64,000 nucleotides of DNA, from contig NZ_CP054916.1 in assembly GCF_013364155.1 (NCBI RefSeq), positions 3,034,501 through 3,098,500 of the forward strand, written 5' to 3'. This stretch comes from Streptomyces sp. NA02950. GTDB lineage: Bacteria; Actinomycetota; Actinomycetes; Streptomycetales; Streptomycetaceae. Both the position numbers and the translations under genes were made by a program. Shown here in pieces: positions 40,857 to 52,855 of the stretch; within the stretch, counting starts at the first letter, position 1, and each line of letters begins with the position of its first letter. The notes below the pieces were generated by a model that was not told the DNA's origin, did not search any database, and saw only the letters and a list, made by a program, of their open reading frames with translations.

Positions 40857-42119
40857 ATGCCGTCCCGCCCGCGTCTGCTCCAGCGTCCGCACCGCGACGA
40901 TGTACTGATCAGCCTCGCCGGACTGGTCGGCGGACTGATCATGTGGTCGCTCGGGCTGGTCAGCGGGGACTCCTTCCGCCGGGAGCCGGAGGCCCTGACG
41001 CTCGTCCCGCTGGTCGTCATGGCCGGGGCCGAGCTGCTGCGCAGAACCGCGCCCGCGGTCGCGCTGTGCGTGGCCGTGCCCGCCCTCGCCGGTGACCAGC
41101 TGGCGGGCTCGCTGATCGCCACCATCGCGATGTTCACCGATGTGCTCTACGCGGCCGTGGTGTACGGAACCCCCGCGATGGCCCGCAAGATCTCCCTGGC
41201 CACGGTCTATCTGACGGTCGTGGCCACGGTCGTGCCGATCGCGGTCCTCCGCACCCCGGTGTCCCTGCTGATCGGGATCGCCGTCGGGCTGGTGGTGCTG
41301 ACCCCCGCCTGGACCGGCTGGGCCATCCGCGAGCACCGCGAGGCCGCCGCCGCCGAACGGCTGCGCGCCGAACAGACCGCGCTCCTGGCCGAGTTGGACC
41401 GCCGGGAGGCGGTCACCGCCGAACGCGCCCGGATGGCCCGTGAACTCCACGACATGGTGGCCAACCACCTGTCCGCCATCGCCATCCACTCCACCGCCGC
41501 GCTCTCCCTGAAGGACACCGCCGCCACCGAACAGGCCCTCGGCGTCATCCGGGAGAACAGTGTGCGCGGCCTCGCCGAGATGCGGCGGCTGATCGGCCTG
41601 CTGCGCGACGCCGGGGACGAGGGCGCACCGGCCCCCGCGCCCACCCTCGACGCCCTGGACACCCTGCTGGACCAGGCCCACTCCACGGCCGCCGCGGGCT
41701 CCGGCGGCCAGGAGTTCGTCCTGCGCGACGAGCGCCCCGACGGCACCGCCCCGCTGCCCGCGCCGGTCGAGCTGGCCGCGTACCGCATCGTGCAGGAGTC
41801 CCTGACCAACGCGGTCAAGCACGCCGCGCCCGGCCGGGTGGACGTGACCCTGGCCCGTCTCCCGGACGGTCCGCTGGAGGTCAGCGTCACCAGCCCGTAC
41901 GGCGCGGACCGCGCGGCGCCCCGGGCGCCCGGCTCCGGCACCGGGCTGATCGGGATGCGCGAACGGGTCTCCCTGCTCGACGGCACCCTCGACGCCGGAC
42001 CGGCCGACGGCCCCTCGGGCACGGTCTGGCGGGTCCGGGCCGCGCTGCCGCTCAGCGCCGAGAACACCCAGAACCCCAGCGACACCGCCCCTCCGCCCAT
42101 CGAACAGGAGCCGCAGTGA
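40857..42119 (+). CDS. Two-component sensor histidine kinase, NarL-partner type
   Basis: The protein has 420 residues. Four to five hydrophobic helices (about 16-165) form a small-loop membrane sensor, followed by a linker coil (EHREAAAAERLRAEQTALLA). HisKA_3 has the phospho-acceptor in ERARMARELHDMVANHLSAI. The HATPase has AYRIVQESLTNAVKHAAPGR and GTGLIGMRERV. The last 30 residues are Pro/Asn-rich and disordered. It overlaps the response regulator by 4 bp (GTGA). Lack of a large extracytoplasmic domain suggests sensing within or at the membrane, such as cell-envelope stress; ligand unknown. Confidence 0.93.
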   Translation: MPSRPRLLQRPHRDDVLISLAGLVGGLIMWSLGLVSGDSFRREPEALTLVPLVVMAGAELLRRTAPAVALCVAVPALAGDQLAGSLIATIAMFTDVLYAAVVYGTPAMARKISLATVYLTVVATVVPIAVLRTPVSLLIGIAVGLVVLTPAWTGWAIREHREAAAAERLRAEQTALLAELDRREAVTAERARMARELHDMVANHLSAIAIHSTAALSLKDTAATEQALGVIRENSVRGLAEMRRLIGLLRDAGDEGAPAPAPTLDALDTLLDQAHSTAAAGSGGQEFVLRDERPDGTAPLPAPVELAAYRIVQESLTNAVKHAAPGRVDVTLARLPDGPLEVSVTSPYGADRAAPRAPGSGTGLIGMRERVSLLDGTLDAGPADGPSGTVWRVRAALPLSAENTQNPSDTAPPPIEQEPQ

Positions 42120-42802
42120 CCCAGCAGGCCACCCCGCCGCGGACGATCCGTGTGCTTGTCGCCGAGGACCAGGCCGCGGTGCGCTCCGGGCTTGTCCTCA
42201 TCCTGCGGTCGGCGCCCGGGATCGAGGTGGTCGGCGAGGCGACCGACGGCCGCCAGGCGGTGGACATGGCCCGCGCGCTTAGCCCCGATCTGGTCCTGAT
42301 GGATGTACAGATGCCGCGCCTGGACGGGGTGTCGGCCACCCGTGAGGTGGTCCGCGCACAGCTCGCCGATGTGCTGGTGCTGACCACCTTCGACCTCGAC
42401 GAGTACGTCTTCGGGGCGCTGCGCGCGGGCGCCGCCGGCTTTCTGCTCAAGGACAGTGACGCGGCGACGCTGATCGAGGCGGTCCGCACGGTCGCCCGCG
42501 GGGAGGGGCTGATCGCCCCGGCGGTGACCCGCCGTCTGATCGCCGAGTTCGGCCGGGCGGGATCCGCGGCCGCGTCGTCCGGCGGCGCCGATCCGTCGGC
42601 ACTCGCCGCGCTCACCCCGCGCGAGCGCGAGGTGCTCGGCTGTGTGGGGCAGGGACTGTCGAACGCGCAGATCGCGGAACGGCTGACCATGGCGGAGGCC
42701 ACCGTGAAGACCCATGTCAGCAGGGTGCTGGGGAAGCTGGAGCTGCGCAGCCGGGTACAGGCCGCGGTACTGGCCCAGGAGCTGGGCGTGGAGGGGCCTT
42801 AG
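42116..42802 (+). CDS. NarL/LuxR-family response regulator
   Basis: The protein has 228 residues. The receiver domain (about 10-130) has the acidic pair in VAEDQAAVRSG, phospho-Asp in LVLMDVQMPRLDG and Lys in GFLLKDSD. The LuxR-type HTH (about 165-225) is LTPREREVLGCVGQGLSNAQ, IAERLTMAEATVKTHVSRVL, GKLELRSRVQA. It is coupled to its kinase by a 4-bp overlap and starts at GTG 42116. Converges with the DUF2550 gene 7 bp away. Target genes are not evident locally. Confidence 0.94.
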   Translation: MTQQATPPRTIRVLVAEDQAAVRSGLVLILRSAPGIEVVGEATDGRQAVDMARALSPDLVLMDVQMPRLDGVSATREVVRAQLADVLVLTTFDLDEYVFGALRAGAAGFLLKDSDAATLIEAVRTVARGEGLIAPAVTRRLIAEFGRAGSAAASSGGADPSALAALTPREREVLGCVGQGLSNAQIAERLTMAEATVKTHVSRVLGKLELRSRVQAAVLAQELGVEGP

Positions 42803-42809
42803 GCCAGCC

Positions 42810-43265
42810 TTAGGCCACGTTGACCCGTCGGCCGGGCGGGGCCGCCTCGAGCCAGGCCAGAAAGCCGGTCAGGGCGTCCTCGCTCATCGCCAGCTCCAGC
42901 CGGGTGCCGTTGTGCAGACAGGCGAGCACCAGCGCGTCGGAGAGCAGCGCGAGCTCCTCCTCGCCCTTGGGCGTACGCCGTTCCAGCACCTCGATGGCGT
43001 CCCGCTCCAGCACCTGCCGGGGCCGGAAGGCGTAGGAGAAGACGCGGAACCACTCGACACGGTCACCGTTGTAGCGGGCGACTCCGTACACCCACCCCTT
43101 GCCGCTGGGCTCGGACCGGTCTTCGCCTCCGTCCGCGCTCCAGCGCAGCGAGCAGTCGAAGGTTCCGCCGGAGCGCTGGATCAGCCGCCGTCGCAGACCG
43201 AAGACGAAGAGTCCCACCACCACCAGCGCGACGACCACGCCGCTCACAAGCAGAGCGAGGACCAT
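42810..43265 (-). CDS. DUF2550 family membrane protein
   Basis: The protein has 151 residues. ATG 43265 is preferred because GAGGAGG lies 9 bp upstream; the in-frame GTG at 43271 would be only 3 bp from it. One N-terminal transmembrane helix (LALLVSGVVVALVVVGLFVF) is followed by RRRLIQRSGGTFDCSLRW and a soluble beta-rich domain (GKGWVYGVARYNGDRVEWFR, EVLERRTPKGEEELALLSDA), typical of DUF2550. The family sits downstream of atpC throughout actinobacteria, and does so here, behind the operon terminator. Function unknown. Confidence 0.9.
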   Translation of the reverse strand: MVLALLVSGVVVALVVVGLFVFGLRRRLIQRSGGTFDCSLRWSADGGEDRSEPSGKGWVYGVARYNGDRVEWFRVFSYAFRPRQVLERDAIEVLERRTPKGEEELALLSDALVLACLHNGTRLELAMSEDALTGFLAWLEAAPPGRRVNVA

Positions 43266-43310
43266 CTTCACCGACCTCCTCGCGTCATCCGGAAAACCGC
43301 ACCTGCATTA

Positions 43311-43361
43311 CCTCAGCCGCGGACCGCTGAAGCAAAATTCCAGCGAGGTCCGCGGCTGAGG
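43311..43361 (-). terminator. Terminator of the atp operon
   Basis: A perfect 15-bp stem CCTCAGCCGCGGACC with its complement; inside the loop GCTG/CAGC can extend pairing. It lies 23 bp beyond the atpC stop. Confidence 0.85.
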
Positions 43362-43383
43362 TTCTCGACCGTACGTGACAGGC

Positions 43384-43761
43384 TCAGTGCACTCCCGCCA
43401 CCGCGCGCAGCCGGACGTCGGCGCGCCGCTCGGCGGCGGCGTCCGCCTCCGACTTGGCACGCTCCAACGCCCGCTCCGCACGCTTGACATCGATTTCGTC
43501 GGACAGCTCCGCGACCTCGGCCAGCAGCGAGAGCTTGTCGTCCGCGAACGAGATGAACCCGCCGTGCACCGCGGCGACGACGGTTCCGCCGTCGCTCGTA
43601 CGGATGGTCACCGGGCCGGACTCCAGGACACCGAGCAGCGGCTGGTGGCCGGGCATCACGCCGATGTCACCCGATGTGGTGCGCGCGATGACCAAGGAGG
43701 CCGTGCCGGACCAGACACTACGGTCCGCCGCGACCAGCTCGACATGCAGCTCAGCAGCCAA
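43384..43761 (-). CDS. atpC: ATP synthase epsilon subunit
   Basis: The protein has 125 residues, starting with TTG at 43761 (GGAG 5 bp upstream); no ATG or GTG nearby fits. The N-terminal beta-sandwich (ELHVELVAADRSVWSGTASL, IGVMPGHQPLLGVLESGPV) is complete. The C-terminal helical hairpin (SDEIDVKRAERALERAKSEA, DAAAERRADVRL) is present but short. Epsilon couples the central stalk to the c-ring and can inhibit ATP hydrolysis. It is the last gene of the atp operon, 108 bp after atpD. Confidence 0.96.
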   Translation of the reverse strand: MAAELHVELVAADRSVWSGTASLVIARTTSGDIGVMPGHQPLLGVLESGPVTIRTSDGGTVVAAVHGGFISFADDKLSLLAEVAELSDEIDVKRAERALERAKSEADAAAERRADVRLRAVAGVH

Positions 43762-43869
43762 CGTGGCTCCTCGGGTCTACCTGCCGGGTACGACAGGGCT
43801 TCGTTACAGAATAACGGGCGTGCGGAGAGGGGCGGGACCGGGCCCACCCCTCTCCCATGAGCACAGGGC

Positions 43870-46244
<2,375 letters not shown>

Positions 46245-46246
46245 GC

Positions 46247-47818
46247 TCAGCCCTCGCCCAGCAGCTTGCCGTCCGAGGTCTCGAACTGCCGCTTGAAGGT
46301 GTCCACCGCTTCGCTCAGGGCGGCGATGGTGTCGTCGGACATCTTGCCGCCCTCGACGATGGAGGTCAGCAGGCCCTTCTGCTCACGGTGCAGATAGTCC
46401 AGCAGCTCACGCTCGAAGCGGCGGACGTCCTCGACCGGAACGTCGTCCATCTTGCCGTTGGTGCCGGACCAGATGGAGACGACCTGGTCCTCGGTGGAGT
46501 ACGGCGCGTACTGGCCCTGCTTCAGCAGCTCGACCATGCGCGCACCCCGCTCCAGCGACGCCTTGGAGGCCGCGTCCAGGTCGGAGCCGAAGGCGGCGAA
46601 CGCCTCGAGCTCGCGGTACTGGGCGAGGTCCACCCGGAGCCGGCCGGACACCTGGCGGATGGCCTTGTGCTGCGCGGAGCCACCGACTCGGGAGACCGAG
46701 ATACCGACGTTCAGCGCGGGGCGCTGGTTGGCGTTGAACAGGTCCGACTCCAGGAAGCACTGGCCGTCGGTGATGGAGATGACGTTGGTCGGAATGAACG
46801 CCGACACGTCGTTGGCCTTGGTCTCGACGATCGGCAGACCGGTCATCGAGCCGGAGCCCATCTCCTCGGAGAGCTTGGCGCAGCGCTCCAGCAGCCGGGA
46901 GTGCAGGTAGAAGACGTCGCCCGGGTAGGCCTCACGGCCCGGCGGACGGCGCAGCAGCAGGGAGACGGCGCGGTAGGCGTCCGCCTGCTTGGACAGGTCG
47001 TCGAAGACGATCAGGACGTGCTTGCCCTGGTACATCCAGTGCTGACCGATGGCCGAGCCGGTGTAGGGGGCCAGGTACTTGAAGCCCGCCGGGTCGGACG
47101 CCGGGGCGGCGACGATGGTGGTGTACTCCAGCGCACCGGCCTCCTCCAGCGCGCCACGCACGGACGCGATGGTGGAGCCCTTCTGGCCGACGGCCACGTA
47201 GATGCAGCGGACCTGCTTCTTCGGGTCGCCGGAACGCCAGTTGTCACGCTGGTTGATGATCGTGTCGACGCACAGCGCGGTCTTGCCGGTCTGCCGGTCG
47301 CCGATGATCAGCTGGCGCTGTCCGCGGCCGATCGGGGTCATCGCGTCGACGGCCTTGTAGCCGGTCTCCATCGGCTCGTGCACCGACTTGCGGTCCATGA
47401 CCGTGGGGGCCTGCAGCTCGAGGGCGCGACGGCCGTCGGTCTCGATCTCGCCGAGGCCGTCGATCGGGGCACCCAGCGGGTCGACGACACGGCCGAGGTA
47501 GCCCTCGCCGACGGCGACCGAGAGGACCTCGCCGGTGCGGTGCACCTGCTGGCCCTCCTCGATCCCGCTGAACTCACCGAGGACGACCGCACCGATCTCG
47601 CGCTCCTCGAGGTTGAGGGCGAGGCCGAGGGTGCCGTCCTCGAACTTCAGCAGTTCGTTCGCCATGGCCGAGGGAAGTCCCTCGACCTTCGCGATGCCGT
47701 CGCCGGCAACGCTGACCGTACCGACCTCCTCGCGCGAGGCCGCGTCCGGCTTGTACGCCTGGACGAAGTTCTCCAGCGCGTCCCGGATCTCCTCCGGCCG
47801 GATCGTGAGCTCCGCCAT
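46247..47818 (-). CDS. atpA: ATP synthase alpha subunit
   Basis: The protein has 523 residues from ATG 47818 (AGGGAA upstream), excluding an unsupported 17-residue extension. Nucleotide site [20 protein letters not shown], arginine finger region [16 protein letters not shown] (the Arg in SRVGG) and non-catalytic Walker [21 protein letters not shown]. An actinobacterial C-terminal extension ([20 protein letters not shown]) is present; in mycobacteria a comparable tail suppresses ATPase activity. Lies between atpH and atpG. Confidence 0.98.
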   Translation of the reverse strand: MAELTIRPEEIRDALENFVQAYKPDAASREEVGTVSVAGDGIAKVEGLPSAMANELLKFEDGTLGLALNLEEREIGAVVLGEFSGIEEGQQVHRTGEVLSVAVGEGYLGRVVDPLGAPIDGLGEIETDGRRALELQAPTVMDRKSVHEPMETGYKAVDAMTPIGRGQRQLIIGDRQTGKTALCVDTIINQRDNWRSGDPKKQVRCIYVAVGQKGSTIASVRGALEEAGALEYTTIVAAPASDPAGFKYLAPYTGSAIGQHWMYQGKHVLIVFDDLSKQADAYRAVSLLLRRPPGREAYPGDVFYLHSRLLERCAKLSEEMGSGSMTGLPIVETKANDVSAFIPTNVISITDGQCFLESDLFNANQRPALNVGISVSRVGGSAQHKAIRQVSGRLRVDLAQYRELEAFAAFGSDLDAASKASLERGARMVELLKQGQYAPYSTEDQVVSIWSGTNGKMDDVPVEDVRRFERELLDYLHREQKGLLTSIVEGGKMSDDTIAALSEAVDTFKRQFETSDGKLLGEG

Positions 47819-47907
47819 CTGGGTTCCCTGCTCTCCTTGTTGGGCCCGAAGTATCTGACTACGGCCCAACTCGGGCCGCTTGCATGCTTGTTGAGTTGGT
47901 GGCTGTG

Positions 47908-48723
47908 TCAGCCGGCCATCCGGCGGGCCGCCTCGTCGAGACGGTCCGCGATGGTCCCGTTGATGACCTCGTCGCCGATGCGCACCGCGATCCCGCCGAG
48001 GACCTCCGGGTCCACATCGAGGTTGAGGTGGACCTGGCGGCCGTACAGCTGAGCCAGAGCCGCGCCGAGGCGCTGCTTCTGCTGATCGCTGAGCGGTACC
48101 GCCGAGGTCACGACGGCGACCGTACGGTCACGGCGGGCCGCGGCCAGCTTGGTCAGCTCATCGAGACCCGCTTCCAGGCTACGTCCGCGCGGGTGTGTGA
48201 CCAGTCGCACCACGAGCCGCTCGGTCACCCGGTCCGCCCGGCCGCCGAGCAGTCGGCGCACCAGATCGGCCTTGGCCGTGGCGCTCGCGTTCCGGCCGGA
48301 CAGCGCACCGCGCAGCTCCGGCGAGGAGGAGACGATCCGGCCGAACCGGAACAGCTCGTCCTCGACGTCGTCGAGGGTGCCGGCCCGCTGGGCCGCCACG
48401 AGGTCGGCGGCGGCCGCCAGCTCCTCGACCGCGTCCGCCAGGTCGCGCGGGCGCGACCAGCGGCTGCGGACCATCCCGGAGACCAGGTCGACGGTTTCCC
48501 CGCCGACCTGCCCGCCCAGCAGGCGTCCGGCCAGCTCGGCCTTGGCCTCGCCGGGCTGCGCCGGGTCGGTGAGGACCCGACGCAGTGAGACCTCGCGGTC
48601 GAGCAGCGCGGTGACGGCGGCCAGCTCATCGGCGAGCTTCGTCGCGTCGACGGAGGTGTTGTCCGTCAGGGCGTCGAAGCGCTCGCGCGCGGCTGCCAGT
48701 GCCTCCCTGCTCGCTCCGTTCAT
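47908..48723 (-). CDS. atpH: ATP synthase delta subunit
   Basis: The 271-residue stator subunit attaches F1 to the b peripheral stalk. N-terminal helical domain ([40 protein letters not shown]) and C-terminal part ([40 protein letters not shown]) match. It is longer than the ~180 residues typical of proteobacteria, which is normal for Streptomyces. It overlaps atpF by 4 bp. Confidence 0.96.
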   Translation of the reverse strand: MNGASREALAAARERFDALTDNTSVDATKLADELAAVTALLDREVSLRRVLTDPAQPGEAKAELAGRLLGGQVGGETVDLVSGMVRSRWSRPRDLADAVEELAAAADLVAAQRAGTLDDVEDELFRFGRIVSSSPELRGALSGRNASATAKADLVRRLLGGRADRVTERLVVRLVTHPRGRSLEAGLDELTKLAAARRDRTVAVVTSAVPLSDQQKQRLGAALAQLYGRQVHLNLDVDPEVLGGIAVRIGDEVINGTIADRLDEAARRMAG

Positions 48724-49280
48724 CGGCCGGCCTCGGCCATCGAGCCGTCGGCGGCCTTGGCCTCGAGCTCATCGAGGAACCGGTCGATCGTGCGGCTCTG
48801 CCGGGCGACGTCCTCGACGGACTCGCCGACGATCTTGCCCGCCAGGTCGGTGGCCAGCTTGCCCACGTCCTGGCGCAGCGCCTGAGCGGCCTGCTTGCGG
48901 TCGGCCTCGATCTGGGCGTGACCGGCCGCGATGATCTCCTCACGCTGCCGCTGGCCCTCCGCGCGCATCTCGGCGATGAGCGCGGCACCCTGCTCCTGCG
49001 CCTCCTGGCGCAGGCGCGCGGCCTCGTGACGGGCGTCCGCGAGCTGGGCGCGGTAGTCCTCGAGGACCTGCTGGGCCTCGGCCTGGGTGGCCTCGGCCTT
49101 CTCCATCCCGCCCTCGATGGCCGCGCGACGCTCCTCCAGAACACGGTTGATGTTCGGGAGGAGCTTCTTCGCGAGGAATACGAAGACGATGGCAAAGGCG
49201 ATCAGGCCGATGACCAGCTCCGGGATCGGCGGGATGAGGGGGTTCTCCTCCTCAGCCGCCACCTGTACCAGGGCGTTCAT
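48720..49280 (-). CDS. atpF: ATP synthase b subunit
   Basis: The 186-residue peripheral stalk. A single N-terminal membrane helix (IPELVIGLIAFAIVFVFLAK) leads into a long right-handed coiled coil (RRAAIEGGMEKAEATQAEAQ, AARLRQEAQEQGAALIAEMR). It lies 37 bp downstream of atpE and overlaps atpH by 4 bp (ATGA). Confidence 0.97.
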   Translation of the reverse strand: MNALVQVAAEEENPLIPPIPELVIGLIAFAIVFVFLAKKLLPNINRVLEERRAAIEGGMEKAEATQAEAQQVLEDYRAQLADARHEAARLRQEAQEQGAALIAEMRAEGQRQREEIIAAGHAQIEADRKQAAQALRQDVGKLATDLAGKIVGESVEDVARQSRTIDRFLDELEAKAADGSMAEAGR

Positions 49281-49317
49281 CTCAATGCCTTTCGTCTGTG
49301 GTGGTCAACGCGGTGCG

Positions 49318-49560
49318 TCAGGACTTGAAGAGGAAGCCCATGACGATACCGATCAGCGCGAGCGCCTCACAGAAGGCGAAGCCCATGATCTGGTTGGCGC
49401 GGATCAGGCCGGCCGCCTCGGGCTGACGGGCCAGGGCCTGGGTGCCGTTACCGAAGATGATGCCGACGCCGACGCCGGGGCCGATGGCGGCGAGACCGTA
49501 ACCGATCGAACCGAGGTTGCCGGTGACGCCGTCGGCGGCGAGGGTCTGGAGAGCGGACAT
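49318..49560 (-). CDS. atpE: ATP synthase c subunit
   Basis: The 80-residue proteolipid ring subunit has two membrane helices (IGYGLAAIGPGVGVGIIFGN and IMGFAFCEALALIGIVMGFL) joined by the polar loop ARQPEA. The proton carboxylate is Glu65 in FCE65ALAL. Gly-x-Gly-x-Gly packing is present in helix 1. Lies 74 bp after atpB. Confidence 0.97.
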   Translation of the reverse strand: MSALQTLAADGVTGNLGSIGYGLAAIGPGVGVGIIFGNGTQALARQPEAAGLIRANQIMGFAFCEALALIGIVMGFLFKS

Positions 49561-49634
49561 GCCGGTTCTTCCTTCTGTTTCATGGACCGGTGGGGGTTGG
49601 CCACCGGACGTCTGATGGACGAGGAGTGGGCTGC

Positions 49635-50444
49635 TCAGTGGCCTTTGGCGAGCGCGCCCTGAACGTAGTTGCAGGCCAAGAGCACGAAGACGTACGCCTG
49701 GACAGCCTGGATGAAGAGCTCGAACGCGGTCAGCAGGATCGTCATCACGAAGGACGCGCCCGCGTAGGCGATTCCGATGCCGTTCAGCAGGTACCAGCTG
49801 CCGATGGTGAACATCAGGAGCAGCAGGTGGCCCGCGAACATGTTGGCGAAGAGCCGGACCGCGTGGGTGAAGGGCCGGATGATCACGTTCGAGAAGAACT
49901 CGATGGTGACGATCAGCGGGAGGATCGCGCCGAGTTCCTTGTCGTAGCCGGTGATGTTCTTCCAGCCGCCGACGAAGCCGTGGTTCTTGAACGTCAGGTA
50001 CATCCACATGATGTAGACGATCGCGGCGAGACCGGCCGGGAAGGCGATGATCGACGTCACCGGGAACTGGGCGATCGGAATGATCGACCAGAGGTTCATG
50101 ATCCAGACGAAGAAGAACAGCGCGACCATGAAGGGGACGTACTTCTCGCCCTCCTTCTTGCCGAGGGCCTCGTAGACCAGCCCGCGGCGTACGAAGTCGT
50201 AGCCCGCCTCGCCGACCATCTGGAGCTTGCCCGGGACCACCTTGGCGCGGCCGAAGGCGGCCCAGAAGAACCAGATGATGGCGACGCTGCCCAGCAGGGC
50301 CAGCAGCATCGGCTTGTTGAACTCGAAACCGCCCACCGTGAAGAGCGGCTCGAACTTGAACGAATGGAGTCCGGGTGCCGGGAAGCCGCACCCATCGAAG
50401 ATGTGGCAGTTCGTCTCGAAGGCGAGCGTCTGGTCAGAACTCAC
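49635..50444 (-). CDS. atpB: ATP synthase a subunit
   Basis: The protein has 269 residues from GTG 50444, chosen because AAGGAG lies 7 bp upstream; a longer frame has no ribosome site. It is a polytopic proton-channel subunit with the essential arginine in FTHAVRLFANMFAGHLLLLM and the last helices TILLTAFELFIQAVQAYVFV. The N-terminal FETNCHIFDGCGFPAPGLHS is a periplasmic or amphipathic segment with two cysteines, common in Streptomyces. A 264-bp gap separates it from atpI, which could carry an internal promoter. Confidence 0.97.
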   Translation of the reverse strand: MSSDQTLAFETNCHIFDGCGFPAPGLHSFKFEPLFTVGGFEFNKPMLLALLGSVAIIWFFWAAFGRAKVVPGKLQMVGEAGYDFVRRGLVYEALGKKEGEKYVPFMVALFFFVWIMNLWSIIPIAQFPVTSIIAFPAGLAAIVYIMWMYLTFKNHGFVGGWKNITGYDKELGAILPLIVTIEFFSNVIIRPFTHAVRLFANMFAGHLLLLMFTIGSWYLLNGIGIAYAGASFVMTILLTAFELFIQAVQAYVFVLLACNYVQGALAKGH

Positions 50445-50708
50445 CGCGAGCTCCTTCAGCGTGGCGCATGGGTACGGCAACCTCGTTGTGTCGGCGCGGC
50501 ACACGGCCACGGAACGGCACTGGACTGGTCTTACGGATGTGGGGGCGGCTGATCGGCGGGTGGCCGAATGTCGTGTCGGACATCAGCTGCATGGGCCGCC
50601 GATTCCGTCCCGCGGAATACGGGGGTTCGGCTACCTGCGCCCGCTGTGCCTCAGATGGCACCGGACGATAGCAGGTGAGCGGGCGTGCCTTTATACCGGC
50701 CCTACCGA

Positions 50709-51164
50709 TCACGACGTGGACCCGGCGGGAGCGGACTTCTTCGCCCCCTCGGGCTTGCGTTCGTCCTCGGCTTCGGGCTGCACGTAGAGGATCTTGGCCT
50801 TCATATGAGCGCGGGTCTGTGCGGCAATCCACACCAGCACCGCGGCGAGCAGAGCGAGACCGAAAGCCTTGGTGGAGAACAACGTGGTGTCCCTGAACAC
50901 CGCGAGCAACACCGCGACCAGCAAGAACTGGGTCATATACAGAACCAGTCCCATCATCTGGAACAACTGCGGAAGGTGCTTGGCGGTGCGCTCCAGCACG
51001 ATGAGGCCCGTGGCCATCACCGCGGCACCCAGGAAGGCCCCGAAGGCGGCCCCGAGCGCGCCCTTTCCACCGACGACCACAGCACTGACAGCGACGGCGA
51101 CCACCCCGGCAACGGCCGTGGGCGCGGCGCAACTCAGAAGCGTTCGGGCGTCGTTGGACTGCAT
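50709..51164 (-). CDS. atpI: ATP synthase protein I
   Basis: The protein has 151 residues from ATG 51164 (GGAGAA 7 bp upstream). Four hydrophobic helices (AAPTAVAGVVAVAVSAVVVG, AAFGAFLGAAVMATGLIVLE, LVLYMTQFLLVAVLLAVFR, FGLALLAAVLVWIAAQTRAH) end in a charged tail. It is the first gene of the atp operon and assists c-ring assembly or magnesium uptake in other bacteria. A Rex-box-like site lies 124 bp upstream. Confidence 0.9.
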   Translation of the reverse strand: MQSNDARTLLSCAAPTAVAGVVAVAVSAVVVGGKGALGAAFGAFLGAAVMATGLIVLERTAKHLPQLFQMMGLVLYMTQFLLVAVLLAVFRDTTLFSTKAFGLALLAAVLVWIAAQTRAHMKAKILYVQPEAEDERKPEGAKKSAPAGSTS

Positions 51165-51287
51165 GAAGGGTTCTCCGGCAAGAGTCGGAAGCAGCGTTTC
51201 GTCGTGGACGAGCGTATCCCCGGGGATGAGGGAGACCTCGCGACGAAGGACCGTCGCACTACGGTCCCTCGGCTCTGGCACCGGGTT

Positions 51288-51305
51288 TAGTGAACGGTAT
51301 CACAA
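51288..51305 (-). promoter_or_regulatory. Rex-operator-like site upstream of the atp operon
   Basis: On the minus strand the site reads TTGTGATACCGTTCACTA, an imperfect palindrome close to the Rex consensus TTGTGAA-N4-TTCACAA. It lies in an AT-rich pocket in the 263-bp gap before atpI. Rex represses respiratory genes when NADH is low relative to NAD+ occupancy; binding here is inferred. Confidence 0.55.
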
Positions 51306-51427
51306 ACTATTTGATGAGGTCTTTACCTGCTGAGTGTGCTGCCCGTCACACACAGGAGTTATGGATCGCACGCGGCGCTGACGCTCTGACGTGCCCCTTC
51401 GCGGAGCTCAGAGCCCCTGAACGAAGA

Positions 51428-52780
51428 TCACTGCGGGGTGCCGATCCTCCGGCGGTGGGTGAACCGGGAGCGGTCACCGATCGCGGTGGCCCCGTTGATC
51501 CCGGCCGCCAGCGGCCGCGGCGCGGACTCCTCCGCCGCCGGATCCCCGGCCGCACCGGCCTCGGTGGCCGCCTCCGTACGCGCCACGGCCTGCTCCGCCG
51601 GCGCGTCCCGGTGCCCGCGGCGGTAGCGCGGCGGTACGAACCCCTCGGCCCAGCGCGGCACCCGCGGGGTGAAGCGCGGCAGCAGCAACAGCACCAGACC
51701 GACCGCGCTCAGCGCCACGATCGCCAGCACGAACCACATCCCGACGCTGTTCACCGAGTACGCCACCGCGCCAAAGGCGATCAGCGCCGACCAGAAGTAC
51801 ATGATCAGGACGGCCCGGCTGTGCGAGTGGCCGATCTCCAGCAGCCGGTGGTGCAGATGGCCGCGGTCGGCCGCGAACGGCGACTGGCCGCGCCAGGTGC
51901 GCCGCACGATGGCCAGCACCAGGTCGGCGAAGGGCACCGCGATGACGGTCAGCGGCAGCAGCAGCGGAATGTAGACGGGCACGGTGGCGTGCACCGCGGC
52001 CGTCTCGGACCCGGCGAACAGCTTCATCGCGTCCGGGTCCACCTGACCGGTGATGGAGATGGCACCCGCCGCCAGCACCAGGCCGATCAGCATGGAGCCG
52101 GAATCGCCCATGAAGATCCGCGCGGGGTGGATGTTGTGCGGCAGGAAGCCCAGGCACATGCCCATCAGCACGGCGGCGAACAGCGTCGCGGGGGCGGCGG
52201 ACTCCAGACCGTAGCCGTACCAGATGCGGTAGGCGTACATGAAGAACGCGGCGGCGGCGATGCACACCATGCCGGAGGCCAAACCGTCCAGCCCGTCAAC
52301 GAAGTTGACCGCGTTGATGGTGATGACGACCAGCGCCACCGTCAGCAGCGTGCCCTGCCAGGGCGTGAGCGAGACCGGTCCCACACCGGGCACCGGCAGC
52401 CACAGAATCGTCAGGCCCTGGAGCACCATCACACCCGCGGCGATCATCTGGCCGCCCAGCTTGATCAGCGCGTCCACGCCCCACTTGTCGTCCAGCACAC
52501 CGAGCAGCCAGATCAGCCCGGCGCCGGACAGCAGCGCCCGCGGCTCGTTCGACAGCTCGAAGACGTCCTTGAGGTTGGTGAGGTGGGCGGCGACCAGCAG
52601 TCCCGCGCACAGCCCGCCGAACATGGCGATGCCACCGAGCCGCGGCGTGGGCTCGCGGTGCACATCACGGGCACGGATCTCCGGCATCGCGCCAGCCGCG
52701 ATGGCGAACTTCCGCACCGGCCCGGTCAGGAGATAGGTGACCGCGGCCGTGATGCACAGAGTCAGCAGGTATTCACGCAC
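51428..52780 (-). CDS. WecA/TagO-like polyprenyl-phosphate N-acetylhexosamine-1-phosphate transferase
   Basis: The protein has 450 residues from GTG 52780. About 11 membrane helices run to residue ~385. Conserved MraY/WecA motifs: EPTPRLGGIAMFGG, LLGVLDDKWGVDALIKLGGQ (DD magnesium site), NAVNFVDGLDGLASGM (catalytic Asp), HPARIFMGDSGSMLIGLVLA and a basic FAADRGHLHHRLLEIGHSHS loop. It transfers a sugar-phosphate to undecaprenyl phosphate, initiating teichoic/teichuronic-type or arabinogalactan-like wall glycans. The last ~65 residues are a soluble Ala/Glu-rich tail. It stands upstream of the atp operon in the same direction. The LCP ligase at 58 kb could act in the same pathway. Confidence 0.92.
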   Translation of the reverse strand: MREYLLTLCITAAVTYLLTGPVRKFAIAAGAMPEIRARDVHREPTPRLGGIAMFGGLCAGLLVAAHLTNLKDVFELSNEPRALLSGAGLIWLLGVLDDKWGVDALIKLGGQMIAAGVMVLQGLTILWLPVPGVGPVSLTPWQGTLLTVALVVITINAVNFVDGLDGLASGMVCIAAAAFFMYAYRIWYGYGLESAAPATLFAAVLMGMCLGFLPHNIHPARIFMGDSGSMLIGLVLAAGAISITGQVDPDAMKLFAGSETAAVHATVPVYIPLLLPLTVIAVPFADLVLAIVRRTWRGQSPFAADRGHLHHRLLEIGHSHSRAVLIMYFWSALIAFGAVAYSVNSVGMWFVLAIVALSAVGLVLLLLPRFTPRVPRWAEGFVPPRYRRGHRDAPAEQAVARTEAATEAGAAGDPAAEESAPRPLAAGINGATAIGDRSRFTHRRRIGTPQ

Positions 52781-52855
52781 AGGCTGCCCCACAGGTATCG
52801 CTGGCCATCACAGCCACACACCCTATGCGTGTCGGACCGCAACCGGTGAACGTAC

